Of a stretch of DNA of 64,000 nucleotides, positions 21,186 to 34,450 are shown in pieces (position 1 is the first letter of the stretch; every line of letters starts with the position of its first letter). A model generated the notes under the pieces. That model did no database searches. It was not told the DNA's origin and saw only the letters and a list, made by a program, of their open reading frames with translations. Origin of the DNA: Cherax quadricarinatus (lineage: Eukaryota > Arthropoda > Malacostraca > Decapoda > Parastacidae). Location: assembly GCF_038502225.1 (NCBI RefSeq), contig NC_091357.1:5681000-5744999 (forward strand), in the 5' to 3' direction. A program made the position numbers and the translations under genes.

Positions 21186-21834
21186 TCAGACATCCTCCCC
21201 CTTTCAAAACAATGAACAGAGAAAATTGTAACCGCAACAAGAACCCCATTAACAACAATAACTATAGTTTACAAACTCCTGGTGATGGGACTGTAGTTAC
21301 GATGAAACACCATGAAAAAGCATTAACCCATTGAGTTACACATTATATACAGAACACAACTGCTGGATGCAGCGAGAAGAAACTTTTCAAGACGTGACAT
21401 CCGAGAAGCCTGGTGGAGGAGGGGAATGAGATGAACCGAGCAGACTCGACCTGATGGTCACACTGAATGAGTTAGGCATCAGAGAGAGAAATTCACAAAT
21501 AAACCATAACGTTTTATGAAGTTTTACATTAAAAATTCATTATCTTTATGTAATTAATCTTTTATCTGGTAGGATTTTTTTTAAATACTTAAAAATTGGT
21601 AGCATTCTTAAAGTGGTTTAAGATGAAAAGCAATTTAGCTAATATATTTTTTTTATTCCAGGTAGGTGATTCCCTGTTAATGTGTACAGGAGTTACAGGT
21701 ATGTGGAAGTTTTTGAAAAAATCTGGAGGCTTTGGTTTTTAATACATCATGTCCTGGGTGATAACTACTTCCACATTTTTGGTTAGCTAAACACCTATCA
21801 CCCACCCCTATAGCTATGTCTGTAGGAATTGTGT
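21186..21834. other. Spacer, no gene seen
   Basis: Mixed sequence. A (GT)-rich stretch at 21827-21850 lies against the 3' end of the next LINE. Confidence 0.4.
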
Positions 21835-23640
21835 ATGCGTGTGCGTGCTCACCTATATGTGATTGCAGAGGTTAAGTTTTAGCTCCAGGCCCCGCTGCTC
21901 AACTTGCCGGACTCCTAGCCTCGTGAGCACTATTGTATAGAGTCTGCCTACATCACTTCTTCGTCGAGGTCATTCCAGTTTCCGACCACCCGTAAGACTG
22001 GAGAAAAACTTCCTGACATCTCTGTGGCTTATCTACGTCCTCAGCTTCCAGCTGTGCCCCTGAGTATCTGTTTCCGTCCTCTCAAAACAGTCTCTCCCCT
22101 GGTTCTTCTGTCCTGCGGTCTTTCTAGGCTCGATTCCACCAGCCTCTCCTCAAAGTTCATTGCCTATAGTTGTGGAACTACTCTACACTTTCTCCAGTTT
22201 CTTAACATTCTTCCTCAGGTGTGGATTCCATGCCGGTGTTGCATACTTCAAGATGGACCTAGGTGGCATATGTTGTATAAACGGCCCTGAATGACTGGTG
22301 ACAAGCGAACATTTGCCGAAGAAGTTTTTCAGTTTATATGAGCCTCTGGCGACATACCAGGCACTATGCTCACACCTAGGTCATTCTTTTTAGGCGAGGG
22401 TTACAGCTTCTGTCCTCCGAATATACACTCCATGTCCAGTCTTCTGGCTCCTTTAAATCTTCCCAATTTTGCAGTTTGCTCAGATCGATTTGCAGCTATT
22501 CTCCATCACCTGTTTGTATTCGCATTAGTTTTATATCAGCGAAAAGATACTTGTCTGACTCGATCCCATCTGGTACCCATGTCGTTCAAATAAACCAGAA
22601 ACAATACTGGTCGTAATATCTCTTGCAGAATCCCGATTGTTACTCTTTCTGAATTATTTCATCTTTTTCCCCTGACAATCGCTCTGCTTACTTTTCCTAA
22701 GGTACTTTGATCCTCCAGAGAAGATGTTCCCTTTTATTCCTGCCTGCACCTAAAGTTATTTTCCCGGTTATTTGGGAGTTCTAGTATCAACTGACTTTTT
22801 GTTGTATGACAAAATGCAGTCCACTCAACCCTCTATCTCCTGTCTCACTTCCGGTACTTTGTCATAGATTCCAGCAGGTTATTAAGACAAGATTTGCCAT
22901 CTCTGACCCCATGATGGCTATTATTTATGAAACCGCTTCTCTCCAAGTGTTCTACCACTCTCCTGATTACTTTCTCCATTTACCTTGAATAATTTGCTTG
23001 TCTGTGAAACTGGTCTGTAGTTCAAGGTTTCCTGTCTGTCTCTTAGCTTAAACATAGGGACTACATAAGCTGTTTTTCAGATCCCTGACAGCTGTTTCAT
23101 GTCCATTGACTTGTATAGTTTAGCTAGTGGTTCAGGAAATACTTTTGCTCTCTTGCAGAATCAGTGATGACGTCAGGGCCCATAACCTTTGGTGTAACCA
23201 ATTATTTCAGTATTTTTATTTTACCTTTTCCCCTGTTGTGTATGTGGTGTCCAGTACCTCTTGGCACCGGACTTTATAGTAGTGTCCCTGTATCCACTGA
23301 GAAGACATCTTTAAACGGTTTGCTCGACACCGCGAATTTGTTACTGCCTGGTGAGCTCTTCTGTCTTCAGTTAAATTGCTTGATCTTTTGTCTTTTACAT
23401 TCGTCTTCTAATGTGGCTGTGAAGCAGTGTTGGTTCAGACTTGGCTATGACTGCTGTCTTATTCTTAGTGTTGTTTTTTCTCCTCACCCTTGCATATTCG
23501 TTTCTAGCTTATCTGCTCATTCTTCTCGTCTCTCCTTCGCCTCCTGTAGCTTTTCCATGCTCTTATATACTTCGCTTTCTTTTTTTTTCCTCGGCGTTTC
23601 TGGCTGAATGAAGGGCTCTCTCTATCTTTGCTGTTTCCTC
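21835..23640 (-). mobile_element. LINE-E: degraded non-LTR element, RT domain to 3' end
   Basis: The minus strand reads LNYRPVS (RT box 1) near 23025-23000, DGKSCLNNLLESMTK near 22890-22850, RPVLFLVYLNDM near 22620-22580, a decayed FAD-IKLM box near 22545-22520, NFEERLVESSLERP near 22160-22115 and GNWNDLDEEVM near 21980-21945. It ends with a 3' motif (CCTCTGCAATCACATATAGG on the minus strand, near 21872-21853). Stops and shifts are frequent. The same family and the same 3'-end type recur at 31985-33810, 34450-34815, 37440-37800 and 58080-59065. Confidence 0.8.
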
Positions 23641-24442
23641 CCCCTGAGTGTGAATTTGTCTTCTGTCGGAAGACAGAGGAGAGAGGTTATAGATGGAAGT
23701 TGAAGACGTAGACGAGCCAAAAGGATGTTAATAGTTTTTCAATCTAAAGGTTTTCATTAAGTCTGAACTAGACGTAGTAGTTTCAAGAGTAGGCACGACA
23801 TAGCTCTAGAGGAAAGGAACTAATAATGCAATTGATTGTAATTTAAGAGGCTGGGTCAGGAGCTAGTGTAAGATTGGGCGCTAACCAAAGTGGACACTTG
23901 ATTTTTAGAAAGTCGGTGGGTGTCAAAGAAAGGATACCTTGTACCTTTATCATGAGCAGTACAGCTAGCTACACAGAGAAAGACAGGGCCACATTTTGAC
24001 CGTGAGTGGACCTGCAGACGAAGGAGGTCTGTAAAACTCAAATTTCGAAAAAAATGGGGTTCAAAAATTATCTCTAGAAAAAATAATCCGAAAATACCAC
24101 CAACCAAAAATTAAAAGCAATAAATTTTATTATTCTTTGGGCTCTCTCTAGGAATTCTTAATATCTTTAATAATAATATTTTTTTTCCGCTCTGCTGAGG
24201 GGAGGTTACGAGGCTGATCACGGGAGGTCGAGGAACTCCCCACCGTAAACTTTTAGTAGTAGAAACACTGGCAAAGTTGTCTTCCTACACCACAATAGGG
24301 AATTCTTCACTGTGAAAGGAATGACTTTTCCCAACTCCTATATAACTCTGGTACAGCCAGAGAGGCATTCAGGGGAAGACGGAGGGAGGGAGTCTAGGAT
24401 GAAGAGATCAGAGGATCATTGGTGTGTATATAATTAAGTAAA
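23641..24442. other. Spacer, no gene seen
   Basis: Mixed sequence with one unrecognised minus frame (23856-24107). Confidence 0.4.
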
Positions 24443-24829
<387 letters not shown>

Positions 24830-24927
24830 AATAATCTCATCTCTTCAACCTCGACTCCCTCTGTCAACTAATATGCATTAAAGTTAATAAATGATGTTGA
24901 TCGAACATATTTAAGTGATTTGGTTTC

Positions 24928-24950
24928 CTTTTTATTTATTTTTATTATTA
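24928..24950 (-). terminator. Candidate poly(A) signals downstream of the polycystin-like gene
   Basis: The minus strand carries AATAAATAAAAAGG at about 24941-24928, about 360 nt past the stop codon at 25304. It is a plausible 3' end for that transcript, but the surrounding DNA is AT-rich and the match could be chance. Confidence 0.35.
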
Positions 24951-25303
24951 ATAGTGTTAGTGGTGTAGCTCCTTTACTAAGTGTAAACTGTGACGAAAAT
25001 GAAGTCTTGGTACCCAGGGAAAGCCAGGCTTCAAACCTAGTTTTTGTGTCGCCATTTTGGTGATTCATTGACGAATTCGAATTCAAATATAAATGTAAGT
25101 AACAGCAAGGGAGGTATATAAGTGAGAGTTGCGTTAAAAAAAAATTAAACACGGCTCTATGAAGAGGTGAGTGAAGCGTAAAGATAGTGTAGAGTAGCGG
25201 CCAGGAAGTCAGAGTATTGCACCAGAGGGTTAGTGGATAATTCGGCTCTCAGAGGAGGCACAATGTGCAGCAGTAGCGTAGTGACGAGTTGACACAAAAC
25301 ACG
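24951..25303 (-). other. Putative 3' UTR of the polycystin-like gene
   Basis: Non-repetitive sequence between the stop codon and the AATAAA motifs, with no other frame of interest. Confidence 0.35.
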
Positions 25304-26833
25304 TCAGACATAAAGTTGTTTCCACCAGGTGTTGGGGCTGTCGTCTTGAGGTTCCCCCTTGTCGTTGTTTATCCACCTCCGCCTGGAGATGCCCCATCGT
25401 CCCTCCCACAACACTTGTATCTGGGCCAGAAGAACACCCAGCCAGACGGGCACCGCCAGATACACCGTCAGGAAGAGCATAGCTACGAAGACCATGGTGG
25501 CTGGTGTGTTGTGAAGGTGGGCCAGTCTTAAGTTCCAGGTTATCAGGGTCTTGAGGGCTACAGCGAGGTTCTCCATCCCCGGGTGTTGGTCCCCTATGGT
25601 TGCAACCCCTACCACGGCCACTACAGCTACCCAGGAGGCCATCAGTACTGTAGGAAGGACCAGGAGCCGAATCCCACGACACCAACCCTCCAGGAAGCTC
25701 CTACACCAGAGAATGTTTACGGTCATGAGGGAGAGGGTGATAGCCAGGAGGGTGTCTATAGACCAGAGGTAATCCTGGTAAGTAGTGTGTGCCTGGTAGC
25801 CAGACAGTACCTCTCTGTGTTTATCATCATCGCTTTCTTCTTTATTCTGGTATTTCCTGGTGAGGTTCGCCATCATCTGGCTCCAGTGTGCATCCCCACT
25901 ACTGTACTTGTAGCACAGCACCAGCCAAAATGCTACCAGAATCCCCTGGATCGCTCGCAAACCAAAACTCTCTGCCTGTCTTACACTCGTGTACTGTAAT
26001 GTGATATTGATGAAGAGAAGGACTCCCATCAGAGCAGAGCAACAAGCGGCTAGGATCCAGAGCGGTGTCTGTGGCCTGAGTGGTGTTGTTACCGTGTATG
26101 GCCACCACAGCCCCGAAGCAAGGTCCTCGAAGCCGTACTGGAACCGTTGGATTTCGTCAGTATGTTGGTTGACGAGGATTGTATCACTCAGGAGGAAGCG
26201 GCTGCGAGAGCTGACGTGGTGGTCGAGCCACTGACGAAGTGGAGGAAGCACGCACCTGTTGGTAAAGATCCGTATGGGTGTTAGGGGTAGTGGAAGCTGG
26301 AGCAGGTGTCCGCCAGGGTTGTGAGAACACAACATGCACTCCTGACTAGGGAAGTACCCTTGACCTGTGCTGTAGTGGTACCGGGACGGGTCGAAGGGCT
26401 CTGGTCCACACACGTTCGTGTTCCAATTCTTGAATGGGTCTGGGACGTTGACAAGAGAAGAGCGGAGAAGGGAAGACTCATCGTCCTTGTGAACCAGGGA
26501 GCTACATGCGTCCCCTTCCTCCGTCAGGAAGTTCACCTGACAGGTAGACTGATTCCGGTAGCTGGCGTGCCGCAGTACAGGCGGGACAGTCAGCTGCGAT
26601 GCATTCAGCAGGTAAAACTGCGGTAGCAGCTCGAGCAGGAAGTGTCGTACCTGCAACAGTGTCATAGGCTGGGCGTGGCCGAAGTCGTCGAGGGTGTGGT
26701 CGTAGGAGAGGTGTGGCAGCGGCGGTGCTGGAACCAGACGAATCACCAGATACACCACACACACCACCACCAGCAGCGCCACCTGCGTCATCCCCAGCAA
26801 CAACCCACTCAACTGTGACTTCTTCCTTGACAT
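25304..26833 (-). CDS. Polycystin-family (PKD1/TRPP-type) channel-core protein, single open exon, 509 aa
   Basis: Uninterrupted frame from ATG (26833-26831) to TGA (25306-25304). The segments I see are: helix S1 at residues 11-34; a 220-residue extracellular loop (36-256) with paired cysteines (98, 110, 142, 166, 169, 194), NxS/T sites (77, 94) and the block GGHLLQLPL...LRQWLDHHVSSRSRFL. The latter matches the GGY-to-RW[IL]D..TRAVFVEF-like layout of the polycystin (TOP) domain. Next come helix S2 (257-280), S3 (291-309), a charged loop with LTRKYQN, S4 (355-377, SIDTLLAITLSLMTV), S5 (387-412), a pore-loop region (415-440) and S6 (444-472). This is the six-helix channel half shared by PKD1- and PKD2-type proteins; the S3-S4 region looks more PKD1-like. 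Only 37 residues follow S6, so no EF-hand or coiled coil is present. The ATG has G at -3. An AG preceded by TTTAAC lies 2 nt upstream, so this may instead be the last exon of a longer polycystin-1-type gene or an intronless retrocopy. It is more GC-rich than its surroundings. Confidence 0.75.
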   Translation of the reverse strand: MSRKKSQLSGLLLGMTQVALLVVVCVVYLVIRLVPAPPLPHLSYDHTLDDFGHAQPMTLLQVRHFLLELLPQFYLLNASQLTVPPVLRHASYRNQSTCQVNFLTEEGDACSSLVHKDDESSLLRSSLVNVPDPFKNWNTNVCGPEPFDPSRYHYSTGQGYFPSQECMLCSHNPGGHLLQLPLPLTPIRIFTNRCVLPPLRQWLDHHVSSRSRFLLSDTILVNQHTDEIQRFQYGFEDLASGLWWPYTVTTPLRPQTPLWILAACCSALMGVLLFINITLQYTSVRQAESFGLRAIQGILVAFWLVLCYKYSSGDAHWSQMMANLTRKYQNKEESDDDKHREVLSGYQAHTTYQDYLWSIDTLLAITLSLMTVNILWCRSFLEGWCRGIRLLVLPTVLMASWVAVVAVVGVATIGDQHPGMENLAVALKTLITWNLRLAHLHNTPATMVFVAMLFLTVYLAVPVWLGVLLAQIQVLWEGRWGISRRRWINNDKGEPQDDSPNTWWKQLYV

Positions 26834-27368
26834 AACTGTTAAATATTACTTACAGTTTATTATAACTTTTATTATTATAACTTAATATCTTTTGTAATTG
26901 TAACTTTTTTATAGCTAAATTGTTTATTACTGCGCATTTTTGGTACTAAAATAACTACTGAAAGACCAAATGAAAAATAAAAACAAAATTAATATAGTAC
27001 AAATACCGAGATTTCTACTACGATGCAAACTCTGTGACTTCTTGGGCGAAACTGACTTATTGCACCACCTTTGCCGTAACACACTCACTCACTCACTCAC
27101 TCACTCACTCTCCCTCCTTCCCACCTCACACACACCTCCCTCCTTCCGTTAACACTCCTCAGCAATCCAGTGTTGTACTACACATGTGGGTTTAGTGTCC
27201 GCTTGTCAGTTTATTCATAATAGTCACAGCTTGAGAGAGTCCTGAAGCAGCGGGGTTCAGTTGTCCTAGACGGTGTACTTTGAACCTTCTCAAGAACCTA
27301 TGTACACCAGGTTCATTTTAGGCGGGCTTAGTTTTTTGTCGTGCAATAGGGTACACCAGTTCACAATA
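26834..27368. other. Region upstream of the polycystin-like frame
   Basis: The first 160 bp are AT-rich, with an in-frame stop (26848-26846, minus) and a possible 3' splice site AG at 26837-26836. Farther out are a short (CACT)n run (27082-27110) and unique sequence. No obvious TATA box or initiator. Confidence 0.4.
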
Positions 27369-27820
27369 TACCAGGTACGGTGTGAACCAGGTACGGTGTG
27401 AACCAGGTACGGTGTGTACCAGGTACAGTATGTACCAGGTACAGTATGTACCAGGTACAGTATGTACCAGGTACAGTATGTACCATGTACAGTATGTACC
27501 AGGTACAGTATGTACCAGGTACAGTATGTATCAGGTACAGTATGTATCAGGTACAGTGTGTACCAGGTACAGTGTGTACCAGGTACAGTGTGTACCAGGT
27601 ACAGTATGTACCAGGTACAGTATGTACCAGGTACAGTATGTACCAGGTACAGTGTGTACCAGGTACAGTGTGTACCAGGTACAGTGTGTACCAGGTACAG
27701 TGTGTACCAGGTACAGTATGTACCAGGTACAGTGTGTACCAGGTACAGTATGTACCAGGTACAGTGTGTACCAGGTACAGTATGTACCAGGTACAGTGTG
27801 AACCAGGTACAGTGTGTACT
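27369..27820. repeat. Minisatellite, 16-bp unit, about 28 copies
   Basis: The unit is GTGTACCAGGTACAGT with a G/A change at the second base. Each unit contains the interrupted palindrome GTACC-A-GGTAC. Three plus frames of about 140-150 codons are open because the unit lacks stops. Confidence 0.97.
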
Positions 27821-27984
27821 GTTACATTTACTCCATTATGTATTTTGGTTTCATAAGATATCTACATATATGTGATGTTTCTACATACGTGCCATTTCTA
27901 CATGCCTGACATTTCCATACATGTAGCATTTCAACATATGCTACATTTCCAGTGATGTTGGACTGCTCTTCGTAGATAAGTCCG

Positions 27985-28041
27985 TTTTTGGACTTAGCGT
28001 TGTAGGGGAAGTGGTGTGTGCAACATGACGATTTCGTGAGT
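27985..28041 (+). mobile_element. SINE tail fragment at the edge of a minisatellite
   Basis: ATGACGATTTCGTGAGTCA (28024-28042) matches 18 of 19 bases of the tail of the tRNA-SINE at 61362-61383 (ATTACGATTTCGTGAGTCA). The 26-bp array begins directly after it. Confidence 0.5.
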
Positions 28042-29558
28042 CATGAGGTAGGGATGTGGGTGAGCAACATGAGGTATGTATGTGGGTGAGCAACATGAGG
28101 TATGTATGTGGGTGAGCAACATGAGGTAGGTATGTGGGTGAGCAACATGAGGTATGTATGTGGGTGAGCAACATGAGGTATGTATGTGGGTGAGCAACAT
28201 GAGGTATGTATGTGGGTGAGCAACATGAGGTAGGTATGTGGGTGAGCAACATGAGGTATGTATGTGGGTGAGCAACATGAGGTATGTATGTGGGTGAGCA
28301 ACATGAGGTATGTATGTGGGTGAGCAACATTAGGTATGTATGTGGGGTGAGCAACATGAGGTAGGTATGTGGGGTGAGCAACATGAGGCAGGTATGTGGG
28401 TGAGCAACATGAGGTATGTATGTGGGGTGAGCAACATGAGGTATGTATGTGAGTGAGCAACATGAGGTAGGTATGTGGGGTGAGCAACATGAGGTATGTA
28501 TGTGGGTGAGCAACATGAGGTAGGGATGTGGGTGAGCAACATGAGGTATGTATGTGGGTGAGCAACATGAGGTAGGTATGTGGGTGAGCAACATGAGGTA
28601 GGTATGTGGGTGAGCAACATGAGGCACGTATGTGGGTGAGCAACATGAGGCACGTATGTGGGTGAGCAACATGAGGCACGTATGTGGGTGAGCAACATGA
28701 GGCACGTATGTGGGTGAGCAACATGAGGCACGTATGTGGGTGAGCAACATCAGGCACGTACGTGGGTGAGCAACATGAGGCACGTATGTGGGTGAGCAAC
28801 ATGAGGTACGTATGTGGGTAAGCAACATGAGGCACGTATGTAGGTGAGCAACATGAGGCACGTATGTGGGTGAGCAACATGAGGCACGTATGTGGGTGAG
28901 CAACATCAGGCACGTATGTGGGTGAGCAACATGAGGCACGTATGTGGGTGAGCAACATCAGGCACGTACGTGGGTGAGCAACATGAGGCACGTACGTGGG
29001 TGAGCAACATGAGGTACGTATGTGGGTGAGCAACATCAGGCACGTATGTGGGTGAGAAACATGAGGCACGTATGTGGGTGAGCAACATGAGGCACGTATG
29101 TGGGTGAGCAACATCAGGCACGTATGTGGGTGAGCAACATGAGGCACGTATGTGGGTGAGCAACATCAGGCACGTACGTGGGTGAGCAACATGAGGCACG
29201 TACGTGGGTGAGCAACATGAGGTACGTATGTGGGTAAGCAACATGAGGCACGTATGTAGGTGAGCAACATGAGGCACGTATGTGGGTGAGCAACATGAGG
29301 CACGTATGTGGGTGAGCAACATCAGGAACGTAAGTGGGTGAGCAACATGAGGCACGTATGTGGGTGAGCAACATCAGGCACGTACGTGGGGTGAGCAACA
29401 TGAGGCACGTACGTGGGTGAGCAACATGAGGTACGTATGTGGGTAAGCAACATGAGGCACGTATGTAGGTGAGCAACATGAGGCACGTATGTGGGTGAGC
29501 AACATGAGGTACGTATGTGGGTAAGCAACATGAGGCACGTATGTAGGTGAGCAACATG
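28042..29558. repeat. Minisatellite, 26-bp unit, about 58 copies, two subfamilies
   Basis: The unit is built on GTGGGTGAGCAACATGAGG. The left part (to about 28620) has TATGTATG or TAGGTATG; the right part has CACGTATG. CATCAGG and GTAAGC variants recur in ordered runs in the right half. Minus frames up to 368 codons (His/Leu/Thr/Cys) are artefacts of the unit. Confidence 0.95.
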
Positions 29559-29642
29559 CGCCACATCAAGAGTATGTAGGATAAGTGAAAGGAGAAAAGG
29601 AGTTATTGATACCAGTCAGTATGGTTAAGGTACGTGAAGCGG

Positions 29643-31002
<1,360 letters not shown>

Positions 31003-31057
<55 letters not shown>
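31003..31057. repeat. (TA)n microsatellite
   Basis: Pure TA run of about 27 units. Confidence 0.95.
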
Positions 31058-31060
<3 letters not shown>

Positions 31061-31258
31061 CGTATTCACTAATGGCGCTTCATGAGCGCCATCAGGAAAC
31101 AGCAGGAAAAAATATTCAGAGAACCAGACGTAGAATAGGAAGAAGTTGTGGCTGTATGGTAGAAGAGGGAGGGAGGGAAGAGTGTCATTGTGGAATATGC
31201 AGGTAAAAACAACTAATGCATGGTTGATCAGGTAGTGGAGGCAAACAACAAAAACCCT

Positions 31259-31320
31259 CCCTCCTCCTCCTCCTCCTCCCTGCTGCTGCTGCTGCTGCTG
31301 CTGCTGCAGCAGCAGCAGTT
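31259..31320. repeat. Trinucleotide (CTC)n(CTG)n(CAG)n tract
   Basis: CTC repeats pass into about nine CTG and then four CAG, so the CTG/CAG part is a perfect hairpin-former. Confidence 0.95.
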
Positions 31321-31984
31321 TGCTAGGAGGCTGACTTCTCCCAAGGCAAGCACTACTACTACAGGATATTTACAGTTTACTAAAAGGCTCACTCCTGAAT
31401 CAAACACCATCACAGAGAAGATATGATGAAGTCGTGGGGGCCAGGAAAGAGTAGAACCTCTCAATAAGAGTTGAAATATAACGTCAGGAGCAGTGAATCA
31501 ACCCTTACGATTACCTGTATGTAATAATCTATATGTATTTATAAATAAACGCGCGCACGTACAAGCGTCAATCAGACTCTTGGGATCCTCAGGAAGAACC
31601 AGAAACACGGAAACCTAGATTTATGGATACAGTTATGAAGAAATTTCTGAGCCATCATGTGAGGGAAAAAAGAAAAGTGAAGCGAGGAGATGAACCTGCG
31701 AGACTTGATTTGAATGTCACCCAAAATAAATATGGCTTAAAGGGATGTTAATTTTGGGGAACCAATGGGTGCCAACGATTATGTGACGCTAAACTTCGAG
31801 TGCCTGTTGGAAAGGCGAATGTAACGAAATATGGGTTTACAGAAGAAGGGGTTATGATTGCATTTTTTTTCTGAGAAAAGTAGAATGGGAGAGGAACTGC
31901 ACGGCAGAACAGTACACAAAATATGGAGGTAACAGACAAAGATAAGATTCATATTAAGCATGAAGACAAGAGACAAAAAATAGA
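31321..31984. other. Spacer, no gene seen
   Basis: Ordinary AT-rich sequence. It may include the eroded 5' part of the next LINE. Confidence 0.4.
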
Positions 31985-33810
31985 GGCGCTCTGTATTCTT
32001 GGTTTAACCAAGAATGCAGAGAAGCCAAGGGAAGGAAGGAGCAAGACAGCTTGGAAAAATATGAAGTAATAAAAATACAGAAAACTGAGTTGCAAGCAGG
32101 AGAGCTTGGAGCGAATATGTAAACTTAAGGAAGGCTGAAAGTTTGAAGATTATGTAGCGTCAAAGGCCAAGACAGAACTAAAGTTACTTTACAGCCGCGA
32201 CTGTGAAGGAGCCAGTGATAAGGCTGAGGAAGGAGGAGGAGGAAGGATCACTAGCAGAAAATGAGAGAAGTTCATGAAGCATTTAGCAAAAGATTCAAAA
32301 AAGTTTTCATAGAGGAAGGTGGAGAACTACTGGAAGGAACTGTAGACAGAACAGCCCAACAGATACTGTTGAATATCAGCATAACAAAAGTGATGAACCT
32401 ACAAGAATTGGATGAACAAAACAGTGGGACCAGATAACATTTTCCTGGGTGCCGAGAGAAGGGGCAGAATAACTGTGACCCAATTGCAAAGTTGTTCAGT
32501 CTCTCCAGCACAGCTGTCAGAGAATTGGAAATGACAAATGTTCCTTTATAAAAAAAGGAGGGGGGGAGACAAGAGACCCTGAATTACATGACAGTATCTG
32601 TAACATACATACTGGCAAAGGTTCTCTAGAATATAGTACGGAAAAGATTACTGGGGCACTTGGAGATGCGAATATAATTTTCAATAAAAAAAACAGCTTG
32701 GATATAGAGATAGAAAAATCCTGTCTGACGAATCTGTTGAAATTCTACGGCAATCACAGTAATAAAACAAGACAGAGCTGGATGGATTGCATTTTCTTGA
32801 GCTGTAGAAAGACATTTGGTACAGTACCACAATAGAGATTGGTACAGAAATTAGAAGAACAAGAAGGGTTAAAAGGCAGATTTCTCTAGTGGGTCAAGGA
32901 GTACCTAAATGACAAAAGGCAGAGAATAGCAGTAAAGAATATGACATCAATTGGGAAACAGTAACGAGTGGAGTTTTGCAAGGATCAGTGCTAGGGCCAT
33001 TATTATTCTTAATATAGATAAATGACTTACCAGAGGGTATTGAGTCATCTGTGTCACTGTTTGCTGACGATGTAAATATAATGGGAAGGATAAGAACAAG
33101 AGGACAGTGACAAGCTCCAGAGAGACATCAGACTGGAGATGTGGTCACACAAGTAGCGTCTCGACTTAAACCCAAGCAAATACAAAGTCATGTACCTACT
33201 TTGGAGGAGAGGGCGGACCAGGCTGAGAGAAGTTACAACTGTAAAGGACCTGGGGGTCAATATAACACCTAGCATATTGCCAGATTTTCACATAAGCCGT
33301 ATAACGGAAGCAGCATACGCAAGATTTGCATATGTTAAGTCAGTCATTGAGTATGCGGCCCCAGCATGGAGCCCACACCAGGTCAAGCACTTGAAGAAAC
33401 CAGAGAAGATTCAAAAGTTTGCAACCAGTATAATACCAGGTCTGAAAGGAATGTACTATGAGAGAAGAAGCTGAAAGAGATGAACTTGGCGACCTTAGAG
33501 GCGATGAGGACTAAAAGAATAAATGATTACTACGGCTGATAAGGAACGGATTGTTTGAATTAAGAGGACCAAAATCATGGGGACACTGGTGGAAGCTGAA
33601 GACAGTTGAGCCATAGGGATGTAAGGAAGTATTTCTTTATTCTCAGGGTGATTCAGGAGAGGAATAACTTAGATGAGACAGCGGTGGAGGCAAACTCAAC
33701 ACACAGCTTCAAGAGTAGATATGATAAGGCCCATGAAGGTGGTCTAGAAGGGAGGGCCAGGAGCTAAGTATCCACCCCAGCGAACACAAATGGGCGAGTA
33801 CAAATCGCTT
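31985..33810 (+). mobile_element. LINE-F: degraded non-LTR element, linker, RT and 3' end
   Basis: Plus-strand pieces in order are: SWFNQECREAKG (about 32000-32035, the linker before RT); SCLTNLLKFYG near 32720-32750; a TFGTVPQ stretch at about 32813-32832 (DFSKAFDTVPH-like); GSVLGPLLF and INDLPEGIESSVSLFADDV near 32980-33075 (YADD-type box intact); VTTVKDLGVNITP at 33235-33270; IEYAAPAWSPH at 33346-33380; and NNLDETAVEAN-like residues near 33665-33695. It ends near 33800 with a CCAGGAGCTAAGT...GGCGAGTACA 3' motif, followed by (CA)n. Many stops make it inactive. Confidence 0.8.
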
Positions 33811-33818
33811 ACTACCAC

Positions 33819-33822
<4 letters not shown>

Positions 33823-33879
<57 letters not shown>
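33823..33879. repeat. (CA)n microsatellite at the LINE-F 3' end
   Basis: CA run starting a few bases after the LINE-F 3' motif. Confidence 0.95.
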
Positions 33880-33880
<1 letters not shown>

Positions 33881-33929
33881 AATAAATATTGCATATTCAA
33901 CACAATTCTTGCATGTGTTTGGTAAAGGT

Positions 33930-34080
33930 ATGAGAGTTAGATGGTGAGGAAAGAGATGGAGGGGGAGACAAAGAAAGAGAGAAGGGGAGGGGAAAAGGCG
34001 AAGAGGGAGAGAGAGAACGAAAGAGAATAATAGAAGAGAAAAAGAGGGGAAGGGGTAGAGAATGGAGGGATTGGGGAATT
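33930..34080. repeat. Purine-rich low-complexity tract
   Basis: GA/GGA-rich irregular tract without a fixed unit. Confidence 0.7.
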
Positions 34081-34329
34081 TGTTTTAAATCTGAGGTCAC
34101 TTTAAGTTACACAGGTTTAGGGGGCCTCCCTACCTCCCCTTTTTATTTATTTATTTTTTTCAAAATTCATCTGGTATAGTTGTGTCTGCATGGTTCATAC
34201 TGTCACTCGTACCTTTGTATAGTGATCTTGTCTTGTTGTTTTTGTTCCCTGTATATACTTATATATGGCTGCATGGGTCAAGTCTCATCTCTTGTGTTTG
34301 TTTCTGCTTGTCAAAGGCATTTGTTGATA

Positions 34330-34331
<2 letters not shown>

Positions 34332-34415
<84 letters not shown>

Positions 34416-34450
34416 TGCGTGCGCGTGCGTGCGTGTGCGCGCGTGTGTGC
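34332..34450. repeat. (GT)n followed by GC/GT alternation
   Basis: About 80 bp of GT and then about 40 bp of GCGTGCGC-type alternation. The whole is alternating purine-pyrimidine and so is a Z-DNA candidate. It sits at the 3' side of LINE-G. Confidence 0.95.

Noticed and set aside
28041..29147. 368-codon minus frame of His/Leu/Thr/Cys repeats
   Set aside because: 26-bp stop-free unit cycling through three frames; several overlapping frames are equally long.
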